64,000 nucleotides of DNA from Novosphingobium jiangmenense (GTDB lineage: Bacteria > Pseudomonadota > Alphaproteobacteria > Sphingomonadales > Sphingomonadaceae): assembly GCF_015694345.1 (NCBI RefSeq), contig NZ_JADQDC010000011.1, positions 1 to 64,000 of the forward strand. Reading direction: 5' to 3'. Positions 9,182-17,113 of this stretch are shown piece by piece. A program made the translations under genes and the position numbers. The notes beneath the pieces were generated by a model. The model ran no database searches, was not told where the DNA came from, and saw nothing but the letters and a program-made list of their open reading frames with translations. How positions within the stretch are numbered: position 1 is the first letter of the stretch; every line of letters begins with the position of its first letter.

Positions 9182-10135
9182 ATGGACACGCGTCACCTCG
9201 TCGACCCCGAACTGCTGCCAGCCTTGGCACTGTTCCCGCCCTTCGACATCGCCGAACCGGGTCTTGAGAACCTGCGGTCAATGATGGATGGCCTTGCCCC
9301 AACGCCGGAATCCCTGGTCTGCGACGATATTGCCCTGCAGCGCATCACAGTCCCGGCATCCCCGGCCGGACCGGAGCTTGGCATCATCCTCCACCGACCG
9401 GTCGGCCAGACCGGCAGCCTGCCGTTATACTTCCACATACACGGCGGCGGCTTTGTCCTGGGCAGCGCGATCATGTCCTCGCCCGCAAACATCGTGCTGG
9501 CACGAGAGGTCGGCTGCGTCGTGGCGTCAGTGGACTATCGGCTGTCACCCGAAGTGACCGGGCAACAGCCGGTAGAGGACTGCTACCGCGCACTTTGCTG
9601 GCTGGCCGGGAACGCGCAGAGCCACGGCATCGATCCATCGCGAATTGCCATCGGCGGCGAAAGCGCTGGCGGCGGCCTCGCCGCATCGCTGGCCCTGATG
9701 GTGCGAGACAGAGGCACGATTGCGCTCGCTATGCAGATGCTGATCTGTCCGATGCTCGACGATCGCACGCAGGGGGACCATCCCCATTGCGGCGAGTTCG
9801 TCTGGACGGCCGAGGCCAATGCGGCAGCATGGGCGCTGCGCATTGGCAACGAGGACGTGGTGCAGGATCGACGGGGGTATATTGCCGCCGCTCGCGCCGA
9901 CGATCTGCAGGGCGTGGCTCCCGCTTACATCGCTGTAGGATCACTTGACCTCTTTCTTGAAGAGGACATCGCCTACGCGCGGCGACTGGCTCGGGCGGGT
10001 GTCCCCGTCGATCTGCATGTCTATGCCGGCGGCTACCACGGTTTTGAGCTGGCAGCCGATGCCAGCGCCACCCGCAGGACGATGGAAGACCGTTTTTCCG
10101 TCCTGCGCCGTACATTTCAAGGAGATGGATCGTGA
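9182..10135 (+). CDS. Alpha/beta hydrolase, hormone-sensitive lipase family
   Basis: The 317-residue protein carries the oxyanion-hole motif HGGGFVLG, the nucleophile elbow GGESAGGG (serine), a probable acid in SLDLFLEED and the catalytic histidine in GGYHGFE, which together define HSL-type esterases (ester or lactone hydrolases). No signal peptide is visible, so it should be cytoplasmic. It starts 8 bases after the SDR gene and its stop overlaps the start of the DUF1214 gene. In this context it could hydrolyse the ester or lactone made by the BVMO encoded on the opposite operon; that link is inferred. Confidence 0.88.
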   Translation: MDTRHLVDPELLPALALFPPFDIAEPGLENLRSMMDGLAPTPESLVCDDIALQRITVPASPAGPELGIILHRPVGQTGSLPLYFHIHGGGFVLGSAIMSSPANIVLAREVGCVVASVDYRLSPEVTGQQPVEDCYRALCWLAGNAQSHGIDPSRIAIGGESAGGGLAASLALMVRDRGTIALAMQMLICPMLDDRTQGDHPHCGEFVWTAEANAAAWALRIGNEDVVQDRRGYIAAARADDLQGVAPAYIAVGSLDLFLEEDIAYARRLARAGVPVDLHVYAGGYHGFELAADASATRRTMEDRFSVLRRTFQGDGS

Positions 10136-11205
10136 CCGTTTTCGGGGCTGACTTGTGGGACCGCTTTACCCGCCGCATCGGCGAGGCCCAGGCAACGCTT
10201 GTCGCAGAAGGTGCGCCTCTCTCCCTGTTGGATCAGGCCGAAGGTGCGCGCTACCTCAGCCGCATCGTCAGGCTCGGCCTCGAAATGTACCTGGAGGGTG
10301 GTGATCCCGATTTCCCCTCCTTTGTTCTACCCAGCCACGAAACTGCCAAGTTGGGCGGCGACAACCCTGACAATCTCTACCTCTCGGCAACGATCCTCGG
10401 CGATCGCACCTATCGGCTCACAGGCAACATCGGCACGGTCCATTACCTGTCGATCGGGTCCAAGGCCAACCGCTATGCCATCGACGGCACCATGGCTTCT
10501 ACCGGCGAACTGCAGAAGGAAGCGTTCGGCGCCGATGCCAACGGCGATTTCACCATTATCGCCAGCGCGACCAAGCCAGAGGGTGACGTTCCCTGGCTGC
10601 AGCTCGCGCCCGATTCCAACATTTTGCAGGTTCGGCAAACCTTTCTCCACCGCTCGGCCGAAGCGCCCGCCCGCTTTGCGATAGAGCGCATCAGCGAAGG
10701 CCCCGCGTTTCCGCCGCCGACAGATCCCCAGGCTATCGAACGGCGGATGATGGCTGCGGCAGATTTTGTGGTGAACGCCACGCGCATGTTCGCAAACTGG
10801 ACGGCGATGTTCATGCCCTATCCCAACGAAATGCGCGATTGGGGCCAGGACATGTTCCACAAGGCCGGCGGCGATCCCGCCATCTTTTACGTTCACGGCT
10901 ACTGGAAGCTGGCGCCGGGTGAGCGCCTCGTGATCGAGACCGCGGTGCCGGATTGCGAACACTGGAACATCCAGGTCGACAACTGGTGGATGGAGTCGCT
11001 CGACTACCGCTACCTGCCCGCCTGCATCAATGCCGGCAACGCAGTGCTCAATACCGACGGCAGCGTGCGCATTGTCCTGTCAGCGGAGGACCCGGGCGAG
11101 CCCAATTGGCTGACGACCCACGGCCATGGCGAAGGCCACCTGCTGCTCCGCTGGGTCCGTGCTACCAGCCATCCCATCCCGCGGCTGCACGTCGAGCGCG
11201 GGTGA
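10132..11205 (+). CDS. DUF1214 domain-containing protein
   Basis: A 357-residue soluble protein. Its C-terminal third matches the DUF1214 pattern: GYWKLAPGERLVIETAVP, HWNIQVDNWWMESLDYR, and an ending rich in histidine and glycine (THGHGEGHLLLRW). The function of this family is unknown; it is often found in catabolic clusters. The ATG overlaps the hydrolase stop by 4 bases, making it the last gene of the OYE operon. It converges on an SDR gene, with a perfect hairpin between them. Confidence 0.85.
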   Translation: MTVFGADLWDRFTRRIGEAQATLVAEGAPLSLLDQAEGARYLSRIVRLGLEMYLEGGDPDFPSFVLPSHETAKLGGDNPDNLYLSATILGDRTYRLTGNIGTVHYLSIGSKANRYAIDGTMASTGELQKEAFGADANGDFTIIASATKPEGDVPWLQLAPDSNILQVRQTFLHRSAEAPARFAIERISEGPAFPPPTDPQAIERRMMAAADFVVNATRMFANWTAMFMPYPNEMRDWGQDMFHKAGGDPAIFYVHGYWKLAPGERLVIETAVPDCEHWNIQVDNWWMESLDYRYLPACINAGNAVLNTDGSVRIVLSAEDPGEPNWLTTHGHGEGHLLLRWVRATSHPIPRLHVERG

Positions 11206-11218
11206 CGCCCGAGCGTTC

Positions 11219-11238
11219 GGGGGGACTTGCATCCCCCC
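11219..11238. terminator. Hairpin between convergent DUF1214 and SDR genes
   Basis: A perfect 7-bp inverted repeat, GGGGGGA (11219-11225) and TCCCCCC (11232-11238), has a six-base loop. It fills the 41-bp gap between two converging genes, which fits a bidirectional terminator. There is no clear T-tract on either side, so the call is moderate. Confidence 0.5.
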
Positions 11239-11246
11239 ACCTATGT

Positions 11247-12026
11247 TCAAAGTGGCAGGTAATCGCCCCCGTTGATGTCCAGCGTGGCACCGGTAACCGC
11301 CGACAGCGTGTCCGAGAGAAAGACCAGAATGCCCCTTGCGCATTCCGCATCGCTCGGCACCCGGCCCAGCGCCATGGTCGCGGAGATTTCCGCCTCGGCT
11401 TCGGCCACGCTTGGGCCGCCCCGCGCGGCCTCGCTCTCAAGCCAGGCGCGCGCGGGCGCGCTCATCGTCCAGCCGATGGCCGGCGTGTTGAACCGGATGC
11501 CCTTCGCTCCCAGTTCTGCCGCCAGGTAGCGCGTCAGCGAGGCCTGCGCCGCCTTGGTGGCCGCGTAACCGCCCTGATTGGGCACCACCTTGCGCGCCAC
11601 CTGGCTGCCGACGTTGACGATCGAGCCTCCGCCTTGGGTCTCCATCTGCGGCACGACGGCTCGGATCATCCGGATCATGCCCATCACCGTCACCTCGAAG
11701 GCGCGCGACAGCGCATCGAGGTCGAGGTCGAGCACGGGGGCAAGGGTGCCCGGAAAATAGGCGCTGTTGACCAGCCCGTCGATGCGCCCGAACGCCGCAA
11801 CCGTCTCCGCAGCGGCCCGGTCGCAATCGTTCTGCGACGTTATATCCGCACAGATTCTGATCGATTTCCGGCCCAGAGCGGCAATCTCGTCGGCCACTTC
11901 CGCCATGATTGCGTCCGTCCGCGAGACCATGGCCACGTTCGCGCCCGACCGCGCCGCCTCGACGGCAATGGTACGCCCCAAACCCGGGCCAATGCCCGTT
12001 ACGATCACGATCTTCTCGGTCAGCAC
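11247..12026 (-). CDS. SDR-family oxidoreductase
   Basis: A 259-residue short-chain dehydrogenase. The glycine motif is slightly unusual (TGIGPGLGR). The usual NAG is replaced by NSAY (87-90), and the catalytic residues are Ser141, Tyr154 and Lys158 (YAATK). The open frame runs another 53 codons upstream without a sensible start. The GTG at 12024-12026 gives MLTEKIVIVTG and has GGAG nine bases before it, so it was chosen. The gene is divergent from the first Lrp/AsnC gene, and the gap holds dyad site B. Substrate unknown. Confidence 0.85.
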   Translation of the reverse strand: MLTEKIVIVTGIGPGLGRTIAVEAARSGANVAMVSRTDAIMAEVADEIAALGRKSIRICADITSQNDCDRAAAETVAAFGRIDGLVNSAYFPGTLAPVLDLDLDALSRAFEVTVMGMIRMIRAVVPQMETQGGGSIVNVGSQVARKVVPNQGGYAATKAAQASLTRYLAAELGAKGIRFNTPAIGWTMSAPARAWLESEAARGGPSVAEAEAEISATMALGRVPSDAECARGILVFLSDTLSAVTGATLDINGGDYLPL

Positions 12027-12091
12027 GCTCAGAATCTCCCATTGCCATATTCTGTGGGCAACAAATCGCAGGGACGCCAAGCAATGTCGAC

Positions 12092-12133
12092 ACGCAAAAA
12101 AGATATTTTTCTCTATACTTTGTCGTTTTGCGT
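12092..12133. promoter_or_regulatory. Lrp-type dyad, site B, between the SDR and Lrp genes
   Basis: Perfect inverted half-sites ACGCAAAA (12092-12099) and TTTTGCGT (12126-12133) are separated by a very AT-rich 26-bp spacer. The whole is 42 bp, the same as sites A and C. It sits in the 204-bp gap between the divergent SDR and the first lrp-like gene, which suggests autoregulation, a common habit of Lrp/AsnC proteins. The binding protein is inferred, not shown. Confidence 0.7.
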
Positions 12134-12230
12134 ATTTTTTCATCGGCAAAAGCCGGCCGCGCCGTGTTGATTCTCCAACAGGCATCGCATAGCGCTAGCT
12201 CAAGCAAAGGGAGCACCGGCCATTTCCAAA

Positions 12231-12692
12231 GTGCGGCTAGACGAACACGATGAAGCCATCATCGCCCTGCTCCGCGTCGATGGACGCATGGCGGTCCGTG
12301 ATCTCGCGCGCGAAGTCGGTCTCAACGAGGCGACCGTCCGCGCCCGCATCCGCCGTCTCGAGCAATCACAGACGATGCGCGTGGTCGCGCGGCTTGATCT
12401 ACCGTCGATCGGCTTTCCGTTCACGGCGCTGGTCGGCGTGCGCATCAGGGGGCGGTCGCTCGAAGATGTCTGCGCAGACCTGCTGAAGCTTGAACAGGTC
12501 CTTTCGGTCCTTTCCGTGATCGGTCGCAATGACCTTGAAATCCAGGTCATTGCCAAGACGATGGACGATCTCGACCACCAGTTGACCGACGTCATTCCGG
12601 CCATCGAAGGCATTGTCTCGCTGGAATCGGCGCTGGCGATGAAGGTCTACAAGTACATTCAGCCGTGGGGCCGTTTCGATGAAGCCGATTGA
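12231..12692 (+). CDS. Lrp/AsnC-family transcriptional regulator (first of an overlapping pair)
   Basis: A 153-residue regulator of normal size: an N-terminal winged helix-turn-helix (LDEHDEAIIALLRVDGRMAV, then LNEATVRARIRRLE) and a C-terminal RAM ligand-binding domain (about residues 65-140). The start is uncertain: the GTG at 12231 is the first standard start codon, but the best ribosome site, AAGGGAG (12207-12213), is better spaced for an ATT at 12222, three codons upstream. It overlaps the second Lrp gene by 14 bases. Because site B lies before it and the same dyad recurs at four more promoters, it is one of two candidates for the local regulator, probably sensing a pathway acid or CoA ester. 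Confidence 0.88.
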   Translation: MRLDEHDEAIIALLRVDGRMAVRDLAREVGLNEATVRARIRRLEQSQTMRVVARLDLPSIGFPFTALVGVRIRGRSLEDVCADLLKLEQVLSVLSVIGRNDLEIQVIAKTMDDLDHQLTDVIPAIEGIVSLESALAMKVYKYIQPWGRFDEAD

Positions 12693-13146
12693 GCTCAACT
12701 CTCTCGACCAGCGCATTCTCGAACGCCTTTCGAGCGATGCCCGCGTCAGCAATCGCGAACTCGCGCGCGAACTGGGGGTTACCGAAGGCACGATCCGCGT
12801 GCGCCTCAAGCGGCTGACCGACGAGAACGCCATCCAGGTGGTCGCGATCACCAATTACGACCACATGATCGATCCCGTGGTCGCCTATCTGTGGATCGAA
12901 CTCGATGCGAACTACCCCGCACGGCCGGTGATCGACGCACTCGTGGCAGAGCCCCAGATCACCTACGTTACCTCGCTGCTGGGCCGTGCCGATCTCATGG
13001 CCATCACGTGGGTTCGGGATTCCAGCCAGCTGGTCGAATACCTGCACAACCGAATCGACACGATCCCGGGCATCGCGCGCATTCACTACGAGCTGACCCA
13101 CAAGCTCATAAAGCACGACTTCCGCACCACCAACATCGTCAAGTGA
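12679..13146 (+). CDS. Lrp/AsnC-family transcriptional regulator (second of the pair)
   Basis: A 155-residue paralogue of the preceding gene with the same layout: helix-turn-helix in the first 50 residues (LDQRILERLSSDARVSNREL, TEGTIRVRLKRL) and a RAM domain after it. The identity between the two is limited, so this is not a recent duplication. Its ATG lies inside the end of the first gene (14-base overlap), so the two are translated together, which would favour formation of mixed oligomers. Dyad site C follows 3 bases after its stop and faces the next operon. Confidence 0.9.
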   Translation: MKPIELNSLDQRILERLSSDARVSNRELARELGVTEGTIRVRLKRLTDENAIQVVAITNYDHMIDPVVAYLWIELDANYPARPVIDALVAEPQITYVTSLLGRADLMAITWVRDSSQLVEYLHNRIDTIPGIARIHYELTHKLIKHDFRTTNIVK

Positions 13147-13148
13147 TT

Positions 13149-13190
13149 ACGCAAAACGTCGCTATATAGATGAATTTTGACGTTTTGCGT
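13149..13190. promoter_or_regulatory. Lrp-type dyad, site C, upstream of the SnoaL/KstD-like operon
   Basis: This is the best copy: ACGCAAAACGTC (13149-13160) and GACGTTTTGCGT (13179-13190) form a perfect 12-bp inverted repeat around an 18-bp AT-rich centre, total 42 bp. It starts 3 bases after the second lrp-like stop codon and ends 51 bases before the SnoaL start codon, where a promoter would be expected. Confidence 0.75.
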
Positions 13191-13241
13191 TGACATTCAC
13201 GCCCGTCTGCCGACAATCGCTTCCGATAACGGAGAGATTGC

Positions 13242-13700
13242 ATGACCGATGAGGCCAGCCGCCGCGCGCACCTGAAAGCCCAGTTCACGCGCCTGATAAC
13301 CGCCTATGGCGAAAAGGATTTTGCCACCTTCGCCACCGGCGTTCATCCCGATGCCGAGTTCGACTGGCCTTACCTGCCCATTGCCGACTTCCCCGAACGC
13401 ATGATCGGCCGCGACAACTTCATTGCCGCCTCGCGCGCCGGGATGGCCGATTGCGATGGCTATCATCACAAGATCGACCGCTTCTACGACATGGCCGATC
13501 CGGACATGATGCTGGTTGAATACCATTCCGGCACGGTGCTGCGCTCATCCGGTCGCCCTTATGCCAACAAGTACCTTGGCATCCTGCGGTTCGAGGGTGA
13601 CCTCGTCGTCTACTGGCGCGAATACGTCAATCCGCTGCCGATCATAGACGCCTTCGGGCTGGGCTTCCGCAATGAAGCCGTGTCGGAAATGGGCGCATGA
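13242..13700 (+). CDS. SnoaL-like / NTF2-fold protein
   Basis: A 152-residue single-domain protein with the pattern of the SnoaL/ketosteroid-isomerase-like fold: an N-terminal helix (LKAQFTRLITAYGEKDFATF), an aromatic strand (AEFDWPYLP) and a C-terminal strand pair (GDLVVYWREYVNPLPIIDAF). Members act as isomerases, cyclases, dehydratases or have only a binding role. It is the first gene of a three-gene operon behind dyad site C and overlaps the next gene by 4 bases. Three SnoaL-type genes occur in this regulon, so isomerase or hydratase-like steps are likely. Confidence 0.78.
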   Translation: MTDEASRRAHLKAQFTRLITAYGEKDFATFATGVHPDAEFDWPYLPIADFPERMIGRDNFIAASRAGMADCDGYHHKIDRFYDMADPDMMLVEYHSGTVLRSSGRPYANKYLGILRFEGDLVVYWREYVNPLPIIDAFGLGFRNEAVSEMGA

Positions 13701-15406
13701 CTGGTCCGGCGATCCCGACACAATGGGACAAGGAAGTCGACGTTCTGGTCGTCGGATCCGGTGCCGGAGCCATGGCGTCGGCACTGTTCGCATCGGATCG
13801 CGGGGCGCGGACGCTGATCGTCGAGAAGAGCGATCTCTACGGCGGCACAAGCGCGACATCAGGCGGCGGCGTGTGGATACCCGCCAGCGATTCCGCGCTT
13901 GAGCAGGGCCAGCAGGACAGTCCGGACGAGGCCTTCACCTACATCAAGGAACTGGTCGGCAACACCGTCGCCGATGGCCGCATCCGGGCCTTCGTCGAAA
14001 ACGCCCGCGTGATGAAGCGCGAAATCGAGGCGCGCTCTGACCTGCGCTTCACCGCCATTCCCTATACCGACTATCAGGCCGAGAAGCCCGGCGGCAAGAT
14101 GGGCTACCGCAGCCACGCCTGCAACACGATCCACGCCGATGACCTGTCGCCCGAGGATTTCGCCACGCTGCGCACCACGCACAAGTCGGCCATGCTGTTC
14201 GGCAAGATTCCGTGGACGATCATGGAATCTGCCCCGATGATCACGCGCGGCCCGGGCTGGAAAGGCACCATGGCGCGCGTGCTCTGGCGCTACTACGGCG
14301 ACATCGCGCAGCGCCTGAAGAGCCCGCGCAGCCGCTTCATCGTGTTCGGCTCGGCCATCGCCGCCCATCTCAAGAATGCCCTCAACCGCAGTGGCGGCGA
14401 ACTGTGGCTTCGCACCGCCCTCGTCGAACTGCTGCGCGGCCCGGACGGCGCCATTGAAGGCGCGATCGTCGCGCGCGAGGGCAAGCAGATGCGCATCCGC
14501 ACACGCAAGGGCGTGATCCTCGGCGCAGGCGGCTTCGAGCGCAATCAGGCGATGCGCGACAAGTACCTTCCCGGCGACAGCCGCGAAACCTTCTCGGCCA
14601 GTCAGGAGAACAACACCGGCGATGCCATACAGGCGGGCATGCGCATCGGTGCTGCCACCGATCTGATGGACGAGGCCTGGTGGGCACCCACCGTCCGCGT
14701 TCCGGGCGAGGACACTGCGCGACCGCTGTTCTACGAGCGCGCCCTGCCCGGCTGCATCATCGTCAATCAGGCGGGCGAACGCTACATGAACGAGGCCCGC
14801 AGCTACGACATCGCAGGCAAGGCCATGATCGATGCCGACCGCCCGGATGCACGCTCGATCCCTTCGTGGATCATTTTCGATGCCCGCTTCCGCAAGAAGT
14901 ATCCGATGGGCCCGATCATCCCGCTCCTGCCCGATTTCCTGCAATCGCCCGCCGCCCGCAAGGCGTGGCGCAAGGCGTCAACCGTCGCCGGCCTCGCCCG
15001 CAAGATCGGTGTCGATCCGGAACGGCTCGAACGCACCATCTCGCGCGTCAACCGCTTTGCCAATACGGGGCTCGACGAGGATTTCGGACGCGGCTCGGCG
15101 CCCTACGACCGCTACTATGGCGACCAGTCGGTCCAGCCCAACCCCAATCTTGCCCCGCTCGACCAGCCACCCTTCTATGCACTGGAGGTCTATCCCGGCG
15201 ACATCGGCACCAAGGGCGGTCTGGCGACGGACGAGGCCGCGCGCGTGCTTGACATGACAGGCCAGCCCATTGCCGGCCTCTATGCCATCGGCAATACCGC
15301 CGCTTCGGTCATGGGGCCGTCCTATCCCGGAGCCGGCTCCACACTGGCGCCGGCCATGACCTTCGGCATGCTCGCCGTGCAGGACATGCTCGAGGCGAAG
15401 CCATGA
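13697..15406 (+). CDS. FAD-dependent oxidoreductase, 3-ketosteroid delta1-dehydrogenase-like
   Basis: A 569-residue flavoprotein of the succinate dehydrogenase/fumarate reductase flavoprotein superfamily. The N-terminal FAD motif is GSGAGAMASAL, followed by YGGTSATSGGGVWIP, and the C-terminal signature is NTAASVMGPSYPGAGSTL. Both are as in KstD and related dehydrogenases that introduce a double bond next to a ring ketone. The length fits this family. The position, coupled to a SnoaL-like and an SDR gene, fits dehydrogenation of a cyclic ketone intermediate. It may act on a non-steroidal ketone; the family name does not fix the substrate. Confidence 0.85.
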   Translation: MTGPAIPTQWDKEVDVLVVGSGAGAMASALFASDRGARTLIVEKSDLYGGTSATSGGGVWIPASDSALEQGQQDSPDEAFTYIKELVGNTVADGRIRAFVENARVMKREIEARSDLRFTAIPYTDYQAEKPGGKMGYRSHACNTIHADDLSPEDFATLRTTHKSAMLFGKIPWTIMESAPMITRGPGWKGTMARVLWRYYGDIAQRLKSPRSRFIVFGSAIAAHLKNALNRSGGELWLRTALVELLRGPDGAIEGAIVAREGKQMRIRTRKGVILGAGGFERNQAMRDKYLPGDSRETFSASQENNTGDAIQAGMRIGAATDLMDEAWWAPTVRVPGEDTARPLFYERALPGCIIVNQAGERYMNEARSYDIAGKAMIDADRPDARSIPSWIIFDARFRKKYPMGPIIPLLPDFLQSPAARKAWRKASTVAGLARKIGVDPERLERTISRVNRFANTGLDEDFGRGSAPYDRYYGDQSVQPNPNLAPLDQPPFYALEVYPGDIGTKGGLATDEAARVLDMTGQPIAGLYAIGNTAASVMGPSYPGAGSTLAPAMTFGMLAVQDMLEAKP

Positions 15407-16383
15407 GTCAGACGCTTCTGGTGACCGGCGCTTCGACCGGCTTCGGCGCGGACGTGGCATTGGCAATGGCGGCAAAGGGCTGGACGGTCTTTGCCTCGAT
15501 GCGCAATCCCGACAAGGCAGGGCCGCTAGTCGACCGCGCGGGCGAGGCCGGGTGTGCGGGCAATCTGGTGCCGGTTCAGATCGATGTGACGGATGCCGCC
15601 TCGGTCGCGTCAGGTGTGGCATCCGTCCTTGAAAAGACCGGCGGCGGGCTTGACGCACTGCTCAACAATGCCGGCTTTTCGGTCATCGCTCCCTTCGAGG
15701 AGATGAGCGATGCTGATGTCCGCGCGCAGATGGAGACCAACTTCTTCGGCGCGCTTGCCGTTACCCGCGCGGTGCTCCCCGCCATGCGCGCGGCGCAACG
15801 CGGGCGGATTCTCACCGTAACCAGCAATGCAGTGAACACGCCCCACCCGATGCTGTCGCTCTATGCCGCATCGAAGTGGGCGCTCGAGGGCTGGGCCGAG
15901 GGGCTGGCGATGGAAGTCGCGCCCTACGGCATAGAGGTCGGCGTGGTCCAACCCGGCGCGCACCGCACTCCGTTTGCCAGCAATGTCCAGTTTGCCATGC
16001 CCGCAGGCAGTGCCTACGCGGCGTGGCTGGAAGAAGCAGGACCGAGCCTCGGCGAGCTTGACGCCTGGGGTCGTGATCCGGCGCTGGCTGTGGCAGCGAT
16101 CGCCGACCTGCTCGTTGCCACAAAGCTGCCTTTCCGCACGCTGGTGGGCGAAGACACGCAGATCTTCGCAGCACTCAAGGGGGTGGCTCCATTCGAGGTG
16201 CGCGCCATGGCCCTGCGGGCAATCACCGGTGCTCCTGCCGCAGGAGCCTTCACGACCCGCCTCCACGAAGCCAGCGCAAACGAATGGCCCGTCGCATCGC
16301 AGATCGCGAAACGCGTTGCTGACAGGCTCGCGGTCGATCCCGAACTTGCGCCCGTGCTGGCGCAGACGTTTCGCCTTTCCTGA
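15403..16383 (+). CDS. SDR-family oxidoreductase, retinol dehydrogenase-like
   Basis: A 326-residue, somewhat long SDR. It has TGASTGFGADVA at the cofactor site, the NNAGFSVI motif, a serine in TVTSNAVN and the catalytic YAASK in LYAASKWALEGWAEGLAME, typical of the retinol-dehydrogenase-like branch. About 70 residues beyond the usual core form a C-terminal extension. It overlaps the KstD-like gene by 4 bases and ends the operon, followed by a strong hairpin. Confidence 0.87.
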   Translation: MSQTLLVTGASTGFGADVALAMAAKGWTVFASMRNPDKAGPLVDRAGEAGCAGNLVPVQIDVTDAASVASGVASVLEKTGGGLDALLNNAGFSVIAPFEEMSDADVRAQMETNFFGALAVTRAVLPAMRAAQRGRILTVTSNAVNTPHPMLSLYAASKWALEGWAEGLAMEVAPYGIEVGVVQPGAHRTPFASNVQFAMPAGSAYAAWLEEAGPSLGELDAWGRDPALAVAAIADLLVATKLPFRTLVGEDTQIFAALKGVAPFEVRAMALRAITGAPAAGAFTTRLHEASANEWPVASQIAKRVADRLAVDPELAPVLAQTFRLS

Positions 16384-16387
16384 AATG

Positions 16388-16410
16388 GCCGGGAGCAGGC
16401 TGCTCCCGGC
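16388..16410. terminator. Hairpin between convergent SDR and SnoaL genes
   Basis: GCCGGGAGCA (16388-16397) pairs perfectly with TGCTCCCGGC (16401-16410) around a three-base loop. It lies 5 bases after the SDR stop and 8 bases from the stop of the converging gene, so it probably works in both directions. No long T-tract follows. Confidence 0.65.
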
Positions 16411-16417
16411 GTCACGT

Positions 16418-16984
16418 TCAGTGCGTCTCGCCGGGGGCCGATGCTTGCGCGGCGGGCGCAATTCCCTGGTTCATGCTGTCGATGATGCGGCGTTTCATCG
16501 GGGCCACCCAGTCACGCTCGAGCACGGGATCGAGCAGGCCAGCTTCCTTCAGCTCGTCGCAGAGCTTCATCTGGTGGCCAATGTCGAACAGGTCCAGCTG
16601 CGAGCTGAACTTGCCGTCGCCGCCATAAGTGATGAAGCTGACGCCCTCGGTCTCGTAGAACGAACCGTCCGGCCGCTTGCCCGGTCCGCGATTGACCCAG
16701 CGGCTGAAGATGCGATCGCCGTTGACTGCGAATTCGAGGATCGGAAAGCTCCACCCCGCCCAGCCCGAGCCGACGTCCATGTCGCGGCCATAGTGCGTGG
16801 CGCGGATCTCGTCGCGATTGCGCGCAAAGACGGGCATCGAGCCGCCATAGGGGCAATAATAGGTGGCGTTCTCGTGATAGAACTCGTCGGCGATCCACGC
16901 CCAGTGGTTGCGTCGTTCAGCCTCGACGAAGGCCTCGCGAAGGCCCTGGATCGCAGCTTCGACTTCCTCGCGCGGATATGACAC
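16418..16984 (-). CDS. SnoaL-like / NTF2-fold protein, longer type
   Basis: A 188-residue protein whose middle has NTF2-like features (ADEFYHENATYYCPYGG, then FAVNGDRIFSRWVNRGP and GVSFITYGGDGKFSSQLDLFD), followed by a helical tail not found in short SnoaL proteins. The open frame runs to 17077, but the GTG at 16982-16984 with AGGAG seven bases upstream gives the sensible start MSYPREEVEAAI. It diverges from the sulfotransferase operon across dyad site D. An isomerase or dehydratase role is possible but unproven. Confidence 0.78.
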   Translation of the reverse strand: MSYPREEVEAAIQGLREAFVEAERRNHWAWIADEFYHENATYYCPYGGSMPVFARNRDEIRATHYGRDMDVGSGWAGWSFPILEFAVNGDRIFSRWVNRGPGKRPDGSFYETEGVSFITYGGDGKFSSQLDLFDIGHQMKLCDELKEAGLLDPVLERDWVAPMKRRIIDSMNQGIAPAAQASAPGETH

Positions 16985-17071
16985 GTCACGTCTCCTCTCA
17001 TCACGGCACGCGCCGTTTGTTTGTATGCACATTGGCATTGCATATTGCGTCGCCCTAATCCATAGATAATT

Positions 17072-17113
17072 ACGCAAAATGAGATTTTTGAGAGGCTTTT
17101 ATACGCAATGCGT
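17072..17113. promoter_or_regulatory. Lrp-type dyad, site D, overlapping the sulfotransferase start
   Basis: The left half ACGCAAAA (17072-17079) is perfect; the right half CAATGCGT (17106-17113) matches TGCGT at the expected 34-bp offset, so the site again spans 42 bp. It overlaps the first two codons of the sulfotransferase gene (ATG at 17108). Binding here could block translation initiation or a very short leader transcript as well as transcription. Confidence 0.5.

Noticed and set aside
8046..9302. 418-codon minus-strand frame across the MFS and SDR genes
   Set aside because: It runs across two genes with clear motifs on the other strand and has no domain of its own.
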